Below are positions 46,637 to 53,347 of a DNA stretch of 64,000 nucleotides, piece by piece. Each line of letters opens with the position of its first letter. Positions within the stretch are counted from its first letter, which is position 1. Source of the DNA: Janibacter sp. Soil728 (GTDB lineage: Bacteria; Actinomycetota; Actinomycetes; Actinomycetales; Dermatophilaceae); contig NZ_LMRZ01000004.1 in the NCBI RefSeq assembly GCF_001428305.1, positions 87,879-151,878 on the forward strand, written 5' to 3'. The position numbers were made by a program, and so were the translations under genes. The notes below the pieces were generated by a model. That model did not search any database, was not told the origin of the DNA, and saw only the letters and a program-made list of their open reading frames with translations.

Positions 46637-46671
46637 GCGTCATCACCAACAGGTTACGTGACTCATGACGC
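46637..46671. promoter_or_regulatory. Candidate operator between CGNR regulator and EamA transporter
   Basis: GCGTCAT (46637-46643) and ATGACGC (46665-46671) form a perfect 7-bp inverted repeat with 21 bases between, two helical turns apart, in the 73-base divergent gap. This suits binding by a dimer at both promoters. It also argues that the EamA start lies downstream, at 46683. Confidence 0.55.
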
Positions 46672-46682
46672 AAGGAGCAGCC

Positions 46683-47714
46683 GTGCAGGCCGTCATCTCC
46701 ACCCCGCAACGGGCCCCCTTCGTGCTGGGGCTGCTCGTCGCGCTCTTCTCCGCGGCGACCTTCGGCTCCTCAGGCACCTTCGGCGCCTCGCTCCTGGCGA
46801 CAGGGTGGAGTCCCGGCGCCATCGTCACGCTGCGCATCTGCGGCGCGGCGCTGGTGCTGCTCGTCCCGACGGTCATCGCCATGCGCGGCCAGTGGCACCT
46901 GTTGCGCCGCAACGCCCTTCGCATCACGGCGTACGGGCTCTTCGCGGTCGCGGGGTGCCAGTTCGCCTACTTCATGGCGGTCGACCACCTGTCGGTCGGG
47001 GTGGCCCTGCTGCTCGAGTACCTCGCGCCCGTGCTCATCGTGGGCTGGGTCTGGGTCAGGCACGGCCGGCGGCCCTCGCCGCTCACCGCGGCCGGCGTCG
47101 CCGCGGCCGTCCTCGGTCTCGTCCTCGTCCTCGACGTCACGTCCGGGGCCCAGCTCGACCTGGTCGGGGTGCTGTGGGGTCTGCTCGCGGCCGTCGGCCT
47201 CGTGGTCTTCTTCCTCGTCGCAGCGGACGAGCAGGACGCCCTCCCGCCGATCGGTTTCGCCGGTGCGGGCCTGGCCGTGGGTGCCGTGAGCCTGCTCCTC
47301 GCGGCCGCCGTCGGTCTGCTGCCGATGACCGCCAACACCTCTGCCGTCGACCTCGCCGGATGGTCGGCTCCCTGGTGGGTCCCGATCATCGAGCTCGCAG
47401 TCGTCGCGGGCGCTGTCGCCTATGTCTCCGGCATCGCCGCTGCACGCCTGCTCGGCGGCACCGTCGCTTCCTTCGTCGGCCTGAGCGAGGTGCTCTTCGC
47501 TGTCGTCTTCGCCTGGCTGATCGTCGACGAGGCGATGTCTCCGGTGCAGATCGTCGGCGGAGTGGCCGTCCTCGTGGGGGTCGTCGCGGTCAAGCTGGGC
47601 GAAGGGGAACGCAATGGCCCACCGCTGCCCACCGATGATGTGGACGCCGTCCTGATGGCGGTCGCAGATGAGGAGCCGATCCCCGGCTTTGCCGAGTCGC
47701 AGCGGGTCCACTAG
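46683..47714 (+). CDS. EamA/DMT-family transporter
   Basis: A membrane protein of 343 residues with ten helices arranged as two EamA repeats, the fold of drug/metabolite exporters. Repeat 1 starts LGLLVALFSAATFGSSGTFG and contains ALLLEYLAPVLIV; repeat 2 starts WGLLAAVGLVVFFLVAADEQ and contains VASFVGLSEVLFAVVFAWLI, the two copies of the family's conserved pore segment. GTG 46683 is chosen because AAGGAG stands five bases before it; ATG 46665 falls within the probable operator. Probable export of a small metabolite or amino acid. Likely regulated by the divergent CGNR protein. Confidence 0.9.
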   Translation: MQAVISTPQRAPFVLGLLVALFSAATFGSSGTFGASLLATGWSPGAIVTLRICGAALVLLVPTVIAMRGQWHLLRRNALRITAYGLFAVAGCQFAYFMAVDHLSVGVALLLEYLAPVLIVGWVWVRHGRRPSPLTAAGVAAAVLGLVLVLDVTSGAQLDLVGVLWGLLAAVGLVVFFLVAADEQDALPPIGFAGAGLAVGAVSLLLAAAVGLLPMTANTSAVDLAGWSAPWWVPIIELAVVAGAVAYVSGIAAARLLGGTVASFVGLSEVLFAVVFAWLIVDEAMSPVQIVGGVAVLVGVVAVKLGEGERNGPPLPTDDVDAVLMAVADEEPIPGFAESQRVH

Positions 47715-47723
47715 TATCTCGGG

Positions 47724-47899
47724 GTTGCCTCGGCGAGGGACGCTGCACGGTCGCAGCGGTCCGTAATCGACGCGGTGCCGCCCCGTGGGTTCGCCTGCGC
47801 GTCGACATCCCGTCCGCGCCGCGTCCCGCGCCGAGGCCACCGCATCCCCGAGACACTGCCCGCTCCCTTGCGCGGGCCGATCACCACAAGGAGCACCAC
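47724..47899 (+). ncRNA. Structured 5' leader of rplY
   Basis: The 185-base gap before rplY holds nested long-range pairings: TCTCGGGG (47717-47724) with CCCCGAGA (47846-47853), GCCTCGGC (47727-47734) with GCCGAGGC (47830-47837), GGGACGC (47737-47743) with GCGTCCC (47821-47827). Inside, TCGACGC (47767-47773) pairs with GCGTCGA (47799-47805). GCCCGC (47858-47863) and GCGGGC (47872-47877) form a hairpin before the AAGGAG. TTGCCG (47689-47694), 17 bases and TAGTAT (47712-47717) look like the promoter, starting RNA near 47724; the outermost helix would then be incomplete. Autoregulation by L25 is a possibility. Confidence 0.55.
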
Positions 47900-48568
47900 A
47901 TGGCCCACGACGAGATCCGCATCGACTCCGAGACCCGCACCCAGTTCGGCAAGGGCGCGGCCCGCAAGCTGCGTCGCGCCGAGAAGGTCCCCGCCGTCCT
48001 CTACGGCCACGGCGAGGCCCCGGTCCACCTCGCGCTGCCCTTCCACAGCACCTTCCAGGCGCTGAAGAACCCCAACGCGCTGCTCACCATCGCCGTCGAG
48101 GGCGAGGCGGACCAGCTGGCCCTGGCCAAGGACGTCCAGCGCGACCCGATCAAGCCGGTCATCGAGCACGTCGACCTCGTCATCGTCAAGCGTGGCGAGA
48201 AGGTCACCGTCGAGGTCCCCGTCCACATCGAGGGCGACGCCGCTCCCGAGACCGTCGTGACGGTGGACGCCCAGACCCTCGAGATCGAGGCCGACGTCAC
48301 CAACCTGCCCGACAACCTCACCGTCTCCGTCGAGGGCCTCGCGAGCGGCACCATGCTCCACGCCAGCGACGTCGAGATGCCTGCCGGCGCGACGCTCGTC
48401 TCCGACCCGGAGCTGCTCGTCGTCAACATCACCCAGCAGATCTCCGAGGACGAGCTCGAGGCCGAGCTCGCCGACGCCGAGGCCGAGGCCGGCATCGAGC
48501 ACGACGCCCCCGAGGACGAGGCCGCCGAGTCCACCGAGGGTGGCGAGGAGTCCTCCGACAAGGAGTGA
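47900..48568 (+). CDS. rplY: 50S ribosomal protein L25 / general stress protein Ctc
   Basis: Binds 5S rRNA in the large subunit. The 222-residue protein is the long TL5/Ctc form: an N-terminal L25 domain (residues 1-95, TRTQFGKGAARKLRRAEKVP, VLYGHGEAPVHL) and a C-terminal beta domain (about 100-190), ending in a strongly acidic tail (EAEAGIEHDAPEDEAAESTE). ATG 47900 follows AAGGAG. A structured leader precedes and a strong hairpin follows, so it is probably transcribed alone. Its position before pth is standard for actinobacteria. Confidence 0.95.
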   Translation: MAHDEIRIDSETRTQFGKGAARKLRRAEKVPAVLYGHGEAPVHLALPFHSTFQALKNPNALLTIAVEGEADQLALAKDVQRDPIKPVIEHVDLVIVKRGEKVTVEVPVHIEGDAAPETVVTVDAQTLEIEADVTNLPDNLTVSVEGLASGTMLHASDVEMPAGATLVSDPELLVVNITQQISEDELEAELADAEAEAGIEHDAPEDEAAESTEGGEESSDKE

Positions 48569-48582
48569 CCACACGCACCACG

Positions 48583-48622
48583 ACGACGGGCGGGACCTCC
48601 TCACGGGGGTCCCGCCCGTCGT
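48583..48622 (+). terminator. Hairpin terminator after rplY
   Basis: ACGACGGGCGGGACC (48583-48597) is perfectly complementary to GGTCCCGCCCGTCGT (48608-48622), loop of ten bases, 15 bases past the rplY stop and just before the convergent small gene's stop; it may serve both. Confidence 0.9.
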
Positions 48623-48633
48623 CCGTCCTCGCC

Positions 48634-49047
48634 TCAGCGTCGGCCGAAGAGCCCTCCCTCGATGAGCCAGAAGATGGCATCGGAGATCGGTGTCGACCCA
48701 TCACGGCTGTCCAGGAGAGCCGGGCTGGTCGGCCCGGGCACCGGCGTGGGGATGAGGGCCAGGTCCCCGATCTCATCGGCCAGCTCAGTCACCTCGTCGA
48801 GCAGCAGGGTCGCCTGCGCCGGGTGTGACTCCACCTGCTGCCCGGCGAGATCCAGCCCGGCCCGGGCCTCTGCGAGTCGCTGGTGCAGAACCTCGATGTC
48901 GTCCGGCGTCAGATCGTTGTGGGGGTGGGTGTGCACATGCTCGAGGCGGCGACCGATGATGGCCATGCGCATGCGCGCGTTGCGAGCCCGGATGTCGAAC
49001 TCTTCACGGGTGGACGGGTCAGGACGAGGGTGCGAGCCAGGAGCCAT
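48634..49047 (-). CDS. Hypothetical protein, helical, between rplY and pth
   Basis: A 137-residue soluble protein with no signal or membrane segment. It is Arg/His-rich at the start ([20 protein letters not shown]), then a long helical stretch ([36 protein letters not shown]) and a hydrophobic C-terminus ([16 protein letters not shown]). ATG 49047 is chosen; an open frame continues upstream but would run into the pth leader. Codon use matches the neighbours, supporting a real gene. I do not recognise the family. It is convergent with rplY and divergent from pth. Confidence 0.6.
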   Translation of the reverse strand: MAPGSHPRPDPSTREEFDIRARNARMRMAIIGRRLEHVHTHPHNDLTPDDIEVLHQRLAEARAGLDLAGQQVESHPAQATLLLDEVTELADEIGDLALIPTPVPGPTSPALLDSRDGSTPISDAIFWLIEGGLFGRR

Positions 49048-49162
49048 GCTCAGGACGTTGCCACGCGGACGACCGCCTCGCAGGGCGGGCAGCTTCAGGC
49101 TGTGGACGGCTGCGGCGTGGACGTGCGGGACCTCCCTTCGCCATTGCCTAGAGTGGGGCCCC

Positions 49163-49753
49163 GTGAGTGATGACACCTGGCTCGTGGTCGGCCTCGGCAA
49201 TCCCGGCCCTCAGTACGCCGGCAACCGGCACAACATCGGCGCGATGGTCATCGACCACCTCGCCGAGCGAGCAGGGGCTCGGCTGAGGACCCACAAGGCC
49301 GGCGCGAGCGCCGAGTCCATCCGGCTGGGGACGCCTCCCGGCACGCGGGCGATCATCGGGATCCCGCACTCCTACATGAATGTCTCCGGTGGGCCGACCA
49401 AGGGGCTCGCGAGCTTCTTCTCCGTCCCGCCCGAGCGCATGATCGTGCTGCACGACGAGCTGGACATCCCCTTCGGCGAGGTACGCCTCAAGCTCGGCGG
49501 GGGCGAAGGGGGGCACAACGGGCTGCGCTCGATCTCCAGCTCCTTCGGGACCAAGGACTACCTGCGCGTGCGCATCGGCATCGGCCGCCCGCCCGGGCGG
49601 ATGGACGCCGCGTCGTACGTGCTCAAGGACTTCTCGTCGACGGAGCGCAAGGAGCTGCCCTTCCTCATCGACGATGCAGCCGACGCCGTCGAGCTGCTCG
49701 TCGCCAAGGGCCTGACCGACGCCCAGCAGGTCGTGCACGCGCCGCGTCCCTGA
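49163..49753 (+). CDS. pth: Peptidyl-tRNA hydrolase
   Basis: Cleaves peptidyl-tRNA released from stalled ribosomes, recycling tRNA. The 196 residues have [20 protein letters not shown] with the catalytic His and Asn, [25 protein letters not shown] with catalytic Asp, and [18 protein letters not shown] 49163 gives normal length. It is transcribed rightward alone; the next genes are leftward. Paired with rplY as in other actinobacteria, apart from the divergent small gene between them. Confidence 0.96.
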   Translation: MSDDTWLVVGLGNPGPQYAGNRHNIGAMVIDHLAERAGARLRTHKAGASAESIRLGTPPGTRAIIGIPHSYMNVSGGPTKGLASFFSVPPERMIVLHDELDIPFGEVRLKLGGGEGGHNGLRSISSSFGTKDYLRVRIGIGRPPGRMDAASYVLKDFSSTERKELPFLIDDAADAVELLVAKGLTDAQQVVHAPRP

Positions 49754-49777
49754 GGCACCACCCCGGGACAACGCAGG

Positions 49778-49942
49778 TCAGAGCCCTGCGCCGCCGTTGT
49801 CGTTGCGGGTGCCGATGGTCTCGGCGACAGCCCTGCCGTGACCGTCGTGGTCGCTGCCGCCCTCCATGGACCCGCCTCGCCGCGCGATCACGGTCCCCAA
49901 GCCGCCGCACACCAGCGCCAAGCCTCCGATGATCCACCACAT
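49778..49942 (-). CDS. 54-residue membrane protein, MWW twin 1
   Basis: A short peptide starting MWWIIGGLALVCGGLGTVIA, one glycine-rich membrane helix, then ARRGGSMEGGSDHDGHGRAV and a hydrophilic tail. GGAGGGGG lies ten bases before the ATG. It is a paralogue of the gene at 50094-50258: same length, same MWW start and the same RRGGSME turn after the helix. Its stop is convergent with pth, 24 bases apart. A perfect palindromic terminator lies between the twins. The helix is likely inserted with the tail in the cytoplasm. Function unknown. Confidence 0.7.
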   Translation of the reverse strand: MWWIIGGLALVCGGLGTVIARRGGSMEGGSDHDGHGRAVAETIGTRNDNGGAGL

Positions 49943-50030
49943 GCTGTTCCCCCTCCAGCGGCGGAGCGTCCGCCGCAAGCCAAGCCTCCCAGAAGTCGGA
50001 GTCCGGCGGGGATCGATGATCTGCCGTGAA

Positions 50031-50072
50031 TCGACGAAGGACCGCCCGCTCGAGCGGGCGGTCCTTCGTCGA
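50031..50072 (-). terminator. 42-bp perfect palindrome, terminator between the twin genes
   Basis: A 21+21 bp perfect palindrome with no spacer, centred on CTCGAG, containing CGAAGGACCGCCCGCTC. It stands 21 bases past the stop of twin 2 and before twin 1, all on the minus strand, so it should end the twin 2 transcript. As RNA the loop would be a few bases only. Confidence 0.85.
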
Positions 50073-50093
50073 CCCGGGTGCATCAGTGGCCGG

Positions 50094-50258
50094 TCAGTCC
50101 CTCCTGCTGCGGCGCAACCTCATGCGCTCGAGGACGTGCCGCTGGAACTGCGCGCCCTTGTCGTTGTGGTCAAAGGTCTCCATGGACCCGCCACGCCGGC
50201 CGATGATTGCGCCTAGGCCGGACGCGGCGAGGACGAAACCACCGATCAACCACCACAT
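50094..50258 (-). CDS. 54-residue membrane protein, MWW twin 2
   Basis: Begins MWWLIGGFVLAASGLGAIIG, one glycine-rich membrane helix, then GRRGGSMETFDHNDKGAQFQ and a basic end (ERMRLRRSRRD). It aligns without gaps to twin 1 over the first 27 residues. It starts ten bases after the stop of pspA on the same strand, so it is probably co-transcribed with it. The coupling to pspA suggests a membrane-stress role, perhaps as a small anchor or PspA partner (inference). The Lys/Arg tail is predicted cytoplasmic. Not a known Psp component by sequence. Confidence 0.75.
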   Translation of the reverse strand: MWWLIGGFVLAASGLGAIIGRRGGSMETFDHNDKGAQFQRHVLERMRLRRSRRD

Positions 50259-50268
50259 GCTGCGGCGC

Positions 50269-50985
50269 TCAGCCCTGGTTCTTCAGCGCAGCCAGCCGCG
50301 CCTCGATCTCGGCGTCCTGGCTGTGGTCCTCGAGCTCGGCGAACTGGTCGTCGAGGGAGGCCGACTGCGCCTCGGCGCGACCCTGGACAATCGCCTCCTG
50401 CTCGCGGATCTTCTGCTCGAAGCGGCCGAGGTCGCTCGTGGGGTCCATGACGTCCATCGAGCCGACGGCCTCCTGGACGCGGGACTGGGCCTCGGCGCTG
50501 CGGGCGCGGGCGACGAGAGCCGAGCGGCGGGACTTCAGGTCCTCCAGCTTGGTCTTCATCGTGATCAGGCCGGCCTTGAGCTGCTCGACCTGGGCGTTCT
50601 GCGCCGTGATGGCCGGTTCCGCCGTCTTCGCCTCGTTCTCGTGCTGGATCTGGCGGCCCAGCGCGACCTTGGCGAGGTTGGTGAACTTGTCCGCGCCGGC
50701 CGTGTCCCCGGCAGCGCTGAGCTCGCCGGCCTTCTTGGCGGCCGCAGCGGCCTTGTGGCCCCACTCGGTCGCGGCCTCCTGGTCGCTCCTGAGGTCGCCC
50801 TCGGCCATCCGCACGTGCGCGATCGTCTGGGCCACGGCCTCTTCGGCCTCGGCGATGGAGTTGGTGTAGTCCCGCACGAGCTGGTCGAGCATCTTCTCCG
50901 GGTCCTCGGCACGGTCGAGGAGGCTGTTGATGTTGGCCTTGGCCAGCTGGCTGACGCGGCCGAGGATCGTCTGCTTCTTGGTCAT
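50269..50985 (-). CDS. pspA: PspA/IM30-family membrane-stress protein
   Basis: A 238-residue coiled-coil protein of the PspA/Vipp1 (ESCRT-III-like) superfamily, which coats and repairs stressed inner membrane. It starts QTILGRVSQLAKANINSLLD, the amphipathic helix plus the conserved NxLLDRAEDP turn, followed by long helices (LVRDYTNSIAEAEEAVAQTI; QVEQLKAGLITMKTKLEDLK) to residue 225. ATG 50985 lies close after GAGGAACGC. A TPM-domain gene lies upstream and an MWW small protein downstream on the same strand. No PspF or PspC gene is present; control is not visible. Confidence 0.93.
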   Translation of the reverse strand: MTKKQTILGRVSQLAKANINSLLDRAEDPEKMLDQLVRDYTNSIAEAEEAVAQTIAHVRMAEGDLRSDQEAATEWGHKAAAAAKKAGELSAAGDTAGADKFTNLAKVALGRQIQHENEAKTAEPAITAQNAQVEQLKAGLITMKTKLEDLKSRRSALVARARSAEAQSRVQEAVGSMDVMDPTSDLGRFEQKIREQEAIVQGRAEAQSASLDDQFAELEDHSQDAEIEARLAALKNQG

Positions 50986-51083
50986 GGTGCGTTCCTCCTG
51001 GCGGTGGGACCGCCGGTCGTGGTGCCTGGTGATCGGTTCACTTGCGGATCGGGACAACTCTCGGGGTCCGTCGGACCGTTCGT

Positions 51084-51107
51084 CTGCATTCCCCTAGGGC
51101 AATGCAG
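51084..51107. repeat. CCTAGG-centred palindrome, copy 4
   Basis: A 24-bp palindrome with one mismatch (C at 51091 where G is expected), otherwise identical to copy 1 including the outer CT and AG. It lies 32 bases past the stop of the leftward TPM-domain gene and about 100 bases before the pspA start, that is, at a gene 3' end like the other copies. Confidence 0.88.
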
Positions 51108-51138
51108 GGTCAGGGAGCGAAGGGGGCGTGGCACTGGT

Positions 51139-53232
51139 TCAGAAACGGCCACCTCCGCCGAAGCCGCCTCCGCCGCCGCCCCCGCCGAAGCCGCCGCCAC
51201 CGCCGCCCCCGCCGAAGCCGCCGCCACCGCCACCGCCGCCGAAGCCGCCGGAGGAGCCGCCCCAGCCACCACCTCGGCCGCCGAAGCCGCCGGAGAGGAT
51301 GCCACCGAGGACGAGGGAGCCGATGTCGATGCCGTTGTTGCGGCCACCGCCCATACCGCCGATACCGCCGCCGAAGCCGCTGTAGTCGTCGTCATGGTGG
51401 GAGTTGATGGAGGCGACGACCCGCTCGACGAGCACCTCTGCCTGCGTGAGGTGCTCCGACGCCTGGTCGAGGTCACGGGTGCGCTCGGTGTGCGCGGCGG
51501 CGAGCAGGCGCGAGGCCTCGCGGATCTGGGTGCGCGGTTGCGAGCCCACCATCCCGCGGACGGTGTCGATCTGGCGCTCGGTCGTCACGATGCGGGTGCG
51601 CACGTTTTCGTAGCGGCGGTCGAACTTCTCCGTCCGCTGCGCGGTCCGGTCCGCGTCCTTGCGGTACCGCTCCAGAGCGGTGTCGAGGTAGTGCTCCGCG
51701 CGCTCGAGTGCAGCGAGCGCGCCGAGCACGTCGCCGCCGGATCGGGCTCGGGTGCCCAGCGCGGCCGCCTTCTGGGCCTCGTCGACTGCCGAGACGGTCA
51801 TCTGGTCGTTGGCCTGCAGCCGCTTGGCGTCGATGAGGTCGGAGGAGATGGAGGCGAGCGCCGTGTCGAGCGAGGTGGTGGCGTCATCGAGCACCGCTCG
51901 TGCGGAGATGACCATCTCGAGCCGCGCGTCGGCCTGGCCCAGTGCGTCCTCGGCAGCCCGTGCGGCGGACACGGCCGAAGGGCGGTCCCCGGCGTCGATG
52001 TGCTGCTCACCGGTGGTGACGAAGCCCCGCGCCGACTCGATGAGTCGTGGTGCCTGCTGCATGTGGTCGCTGAGGGTTGTCAGGGACTCGCGGGGGTGGG
52101 TCGCGGACAGCCCGGCCAGCTCTTGGGTGGCGACCGGGATGCGGGCCTCGACCTCGGAGATCCGGGTGCGCAGCGACGCGAGGAACTGGGGGGCATCGGC
52201 CTCGAGATTGCGCAGCTTGGTGAACTCCGCCTCCTGCGCATCCAGCTCGGCGTCGGCCGCGCTCGTCAGGTCGAGGATCTGGGCGAGGCGGGCTCGCTCC
52301 TCGGGCTCGTCGAGCCGGCCGGCCCCGCGAGCGATGTCGAGCTCCTGCTGGATGCGGAAGGCGTCGGCCGCCCGCCCGCGGGCCTCGTCGAGAGCGGTCG
52401 TGAACTGCTGCGTGGCCTGCTCGCCGAACTGGGCCTGGGCGAAGGAGAGCTCCTGGGTCGACGAGCGGATCGCGTTGTCCAGGTCGACGAGCGCGGTCGC
52501 GACCTCCTGTCGCAGCTGATCGGTGCTTTTGGTCGACATGACCGGCGCCGGCTGGTCGATCGGGGGCGGCACCGCGCTGGGCTCCTTCCGGCGCGTGATC
52601 GACCTGATGATCCGGCCGACGATGGGGAGCACGAAGATGACGATGAAGAAGAGCGAGAAGGGGGAGAGGAAGGAGAAGAAGGAGAAGATCCCGCCACCGC
52701 TGCCGCCCCCGCTGCCACCGCTGTCGTCGGAGGCCGGGTCGTCGACCTGGCGCTGCAGGCCGGTGACGGCTGCTGAGACCGCGCCGGTCCAGTCATCGTT
52801 GCCGAGGGCGGGCTCGACGTCGCGGGACTGCACCTGCGTGACATCGGCCTCGCTGAGCCCGGAGTCCCCGGTGGTCCACATGCCATAGGCGCGGTCCTCC
52901 ACGGCCACCGCGAGCAGCACGTCATTGCCACCCATGCCGGACGTCTCGAAGGTCTGCTGCGTCCACTGCGCCCCCGACGACCCGTCGAAGGAGTCGACGT
53001 AGACGACGAAGAGCTGGATCCCGGCGTCCGTGCGCAGGCCGTCGAGCTCGGACTGGAGCACGCTGACGTCGCCGAGGACGTCGGCGCGGTCGGTGATGTC
53101 CTCGGAGACGCTGAACGGGGCGTCGGCCGGGAGTGCCGTGGCGGGGGCGGACGCGGCCCACAGGACGGCGAAGACCGCCACGAGGGCTGCGAGCAGGCTC
53201 GCTGCGCGGTGCGTCCGACTGGTCCCTGTCAC
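51139..53232 (-). CDS. TPM-domain, coiled-coil membrane protein with Gly-rich C-terminus
   Basis: A 697-residue exported protein. A signal peptide (AALVAVFAVLWAASAPATAL) is followed by a TPM (DUF477) domain at about 35-170 (VSEDITDRADVL, LFVVYVDSFDG, DVLLAVAVEDRAYGMWTTGD). A Gly/Ser linker leads to a membrane helix (FLSPFSLFFIVIFVLPIVGR, about 195-215), then about 400 residues of coiled coil. The end is almost pure glycine with Phe. GTG 53232 is chosen as giving a proper signal peptide. TPM domains occur in photosystem repair and membrane-integrity proteins; lying upstream of pspA this fits envelope stress (inference). Confidence 0.85.
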   Translation of the reverse strand: MTGTSRTHRAASLLAALVAVFAVLWAASAPATALPADAPFSVSEDITDRADVLGDVSVLQSELDGLRTDAGIQLFVVYVDSFDGSSGAQWTQQTFETSGMGGNDVLLAVAVEDRAYGMWTTGDSGLSEADVTQVQSRDVEPALGNDDWTGAVSAAVTGLQRQVDDPASDDSGGSGGGSGGGIFSFFSFLSPFSLFFIVIFVLPIVGRIIRSITRRKEPSAVPPPIDQPAPVMSTKSTDQLRQEVATALVDLDNAIRSSTQELSFAQAQFGEQATQQFTTALDEARGRAADAFRIQQELDIARGAGRLDEPEERARLAQILDLTSAADAELDAQEAEFTKLRNLEADAPQFLASLRTRISEVEARIPVATQELAGLSATHPRESLTTLSDHMQQAPRLIESARGFVTTGEQHIDAGDRPSAVSAARAAEDALGQADARLEMVISARAVLDDATTSLDTALASISSDLIDAKRLQANDQMTVSAVDEAQKAAALGTRARSGGDVLGALAALERAEHYLDTALERYRKDADRTAQRTEKFDRRYENVRTRIVTTERQIDTVRGMVGSQPRTQIREASRLLAAAHTERTRDLDQASEHLTQAEVLVERVVASINSHHDDDYSGFGGGIGGMGGGRNNGIDIGSLVLGGILSGGFGGRGGGWGGSSGGFGGGGGGGGFGGGGGGGGFGGGGGGGGFGGGGRF
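51155..51262 (-). repeat. 27-bp tandem repeat encoding the Gly-Phe tail
   Basis: Four units of 27 bp begin at 51155, 51182, 51209 and 51236, each carrying CCGCCGAAGCCGCC on the plus strand and encoding a nine-residue unit of glycines plus one Phe at the C-terminus of the TPM protein. The last unit is partly degenerate. In-frame unit length means copy-number change would lengthen or shorten the tail without a frameshift. Confidence 0.85.
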
Positions 53233-53347
53233 GTGGCCCCCTGGTCCGTGTCCGTCCCGCCGCGGATGACGGTGTCGAGTCGTACGTTGCCACACGGGAG
53301 CCAGCCGTGGCAGGGCTGTCGGTGGGATACGGCAGAATCGAGGAAGA

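Noticed and set aside
51155-51262. CRISPR-like or other spaced repeat array
   Set aside because: The 27-bp units are contiguous, lie in a coding frame for Gly/Phe and have no spacers; no cas genes are near.
50026-52776. A 916-codon open frame on the plus strand across pspA and the TPM gene
   Set aside because: It is the shadow of two clear minus-strand genes; its composition simply mirrors their codons and it crosses a terminator and a palindrome.
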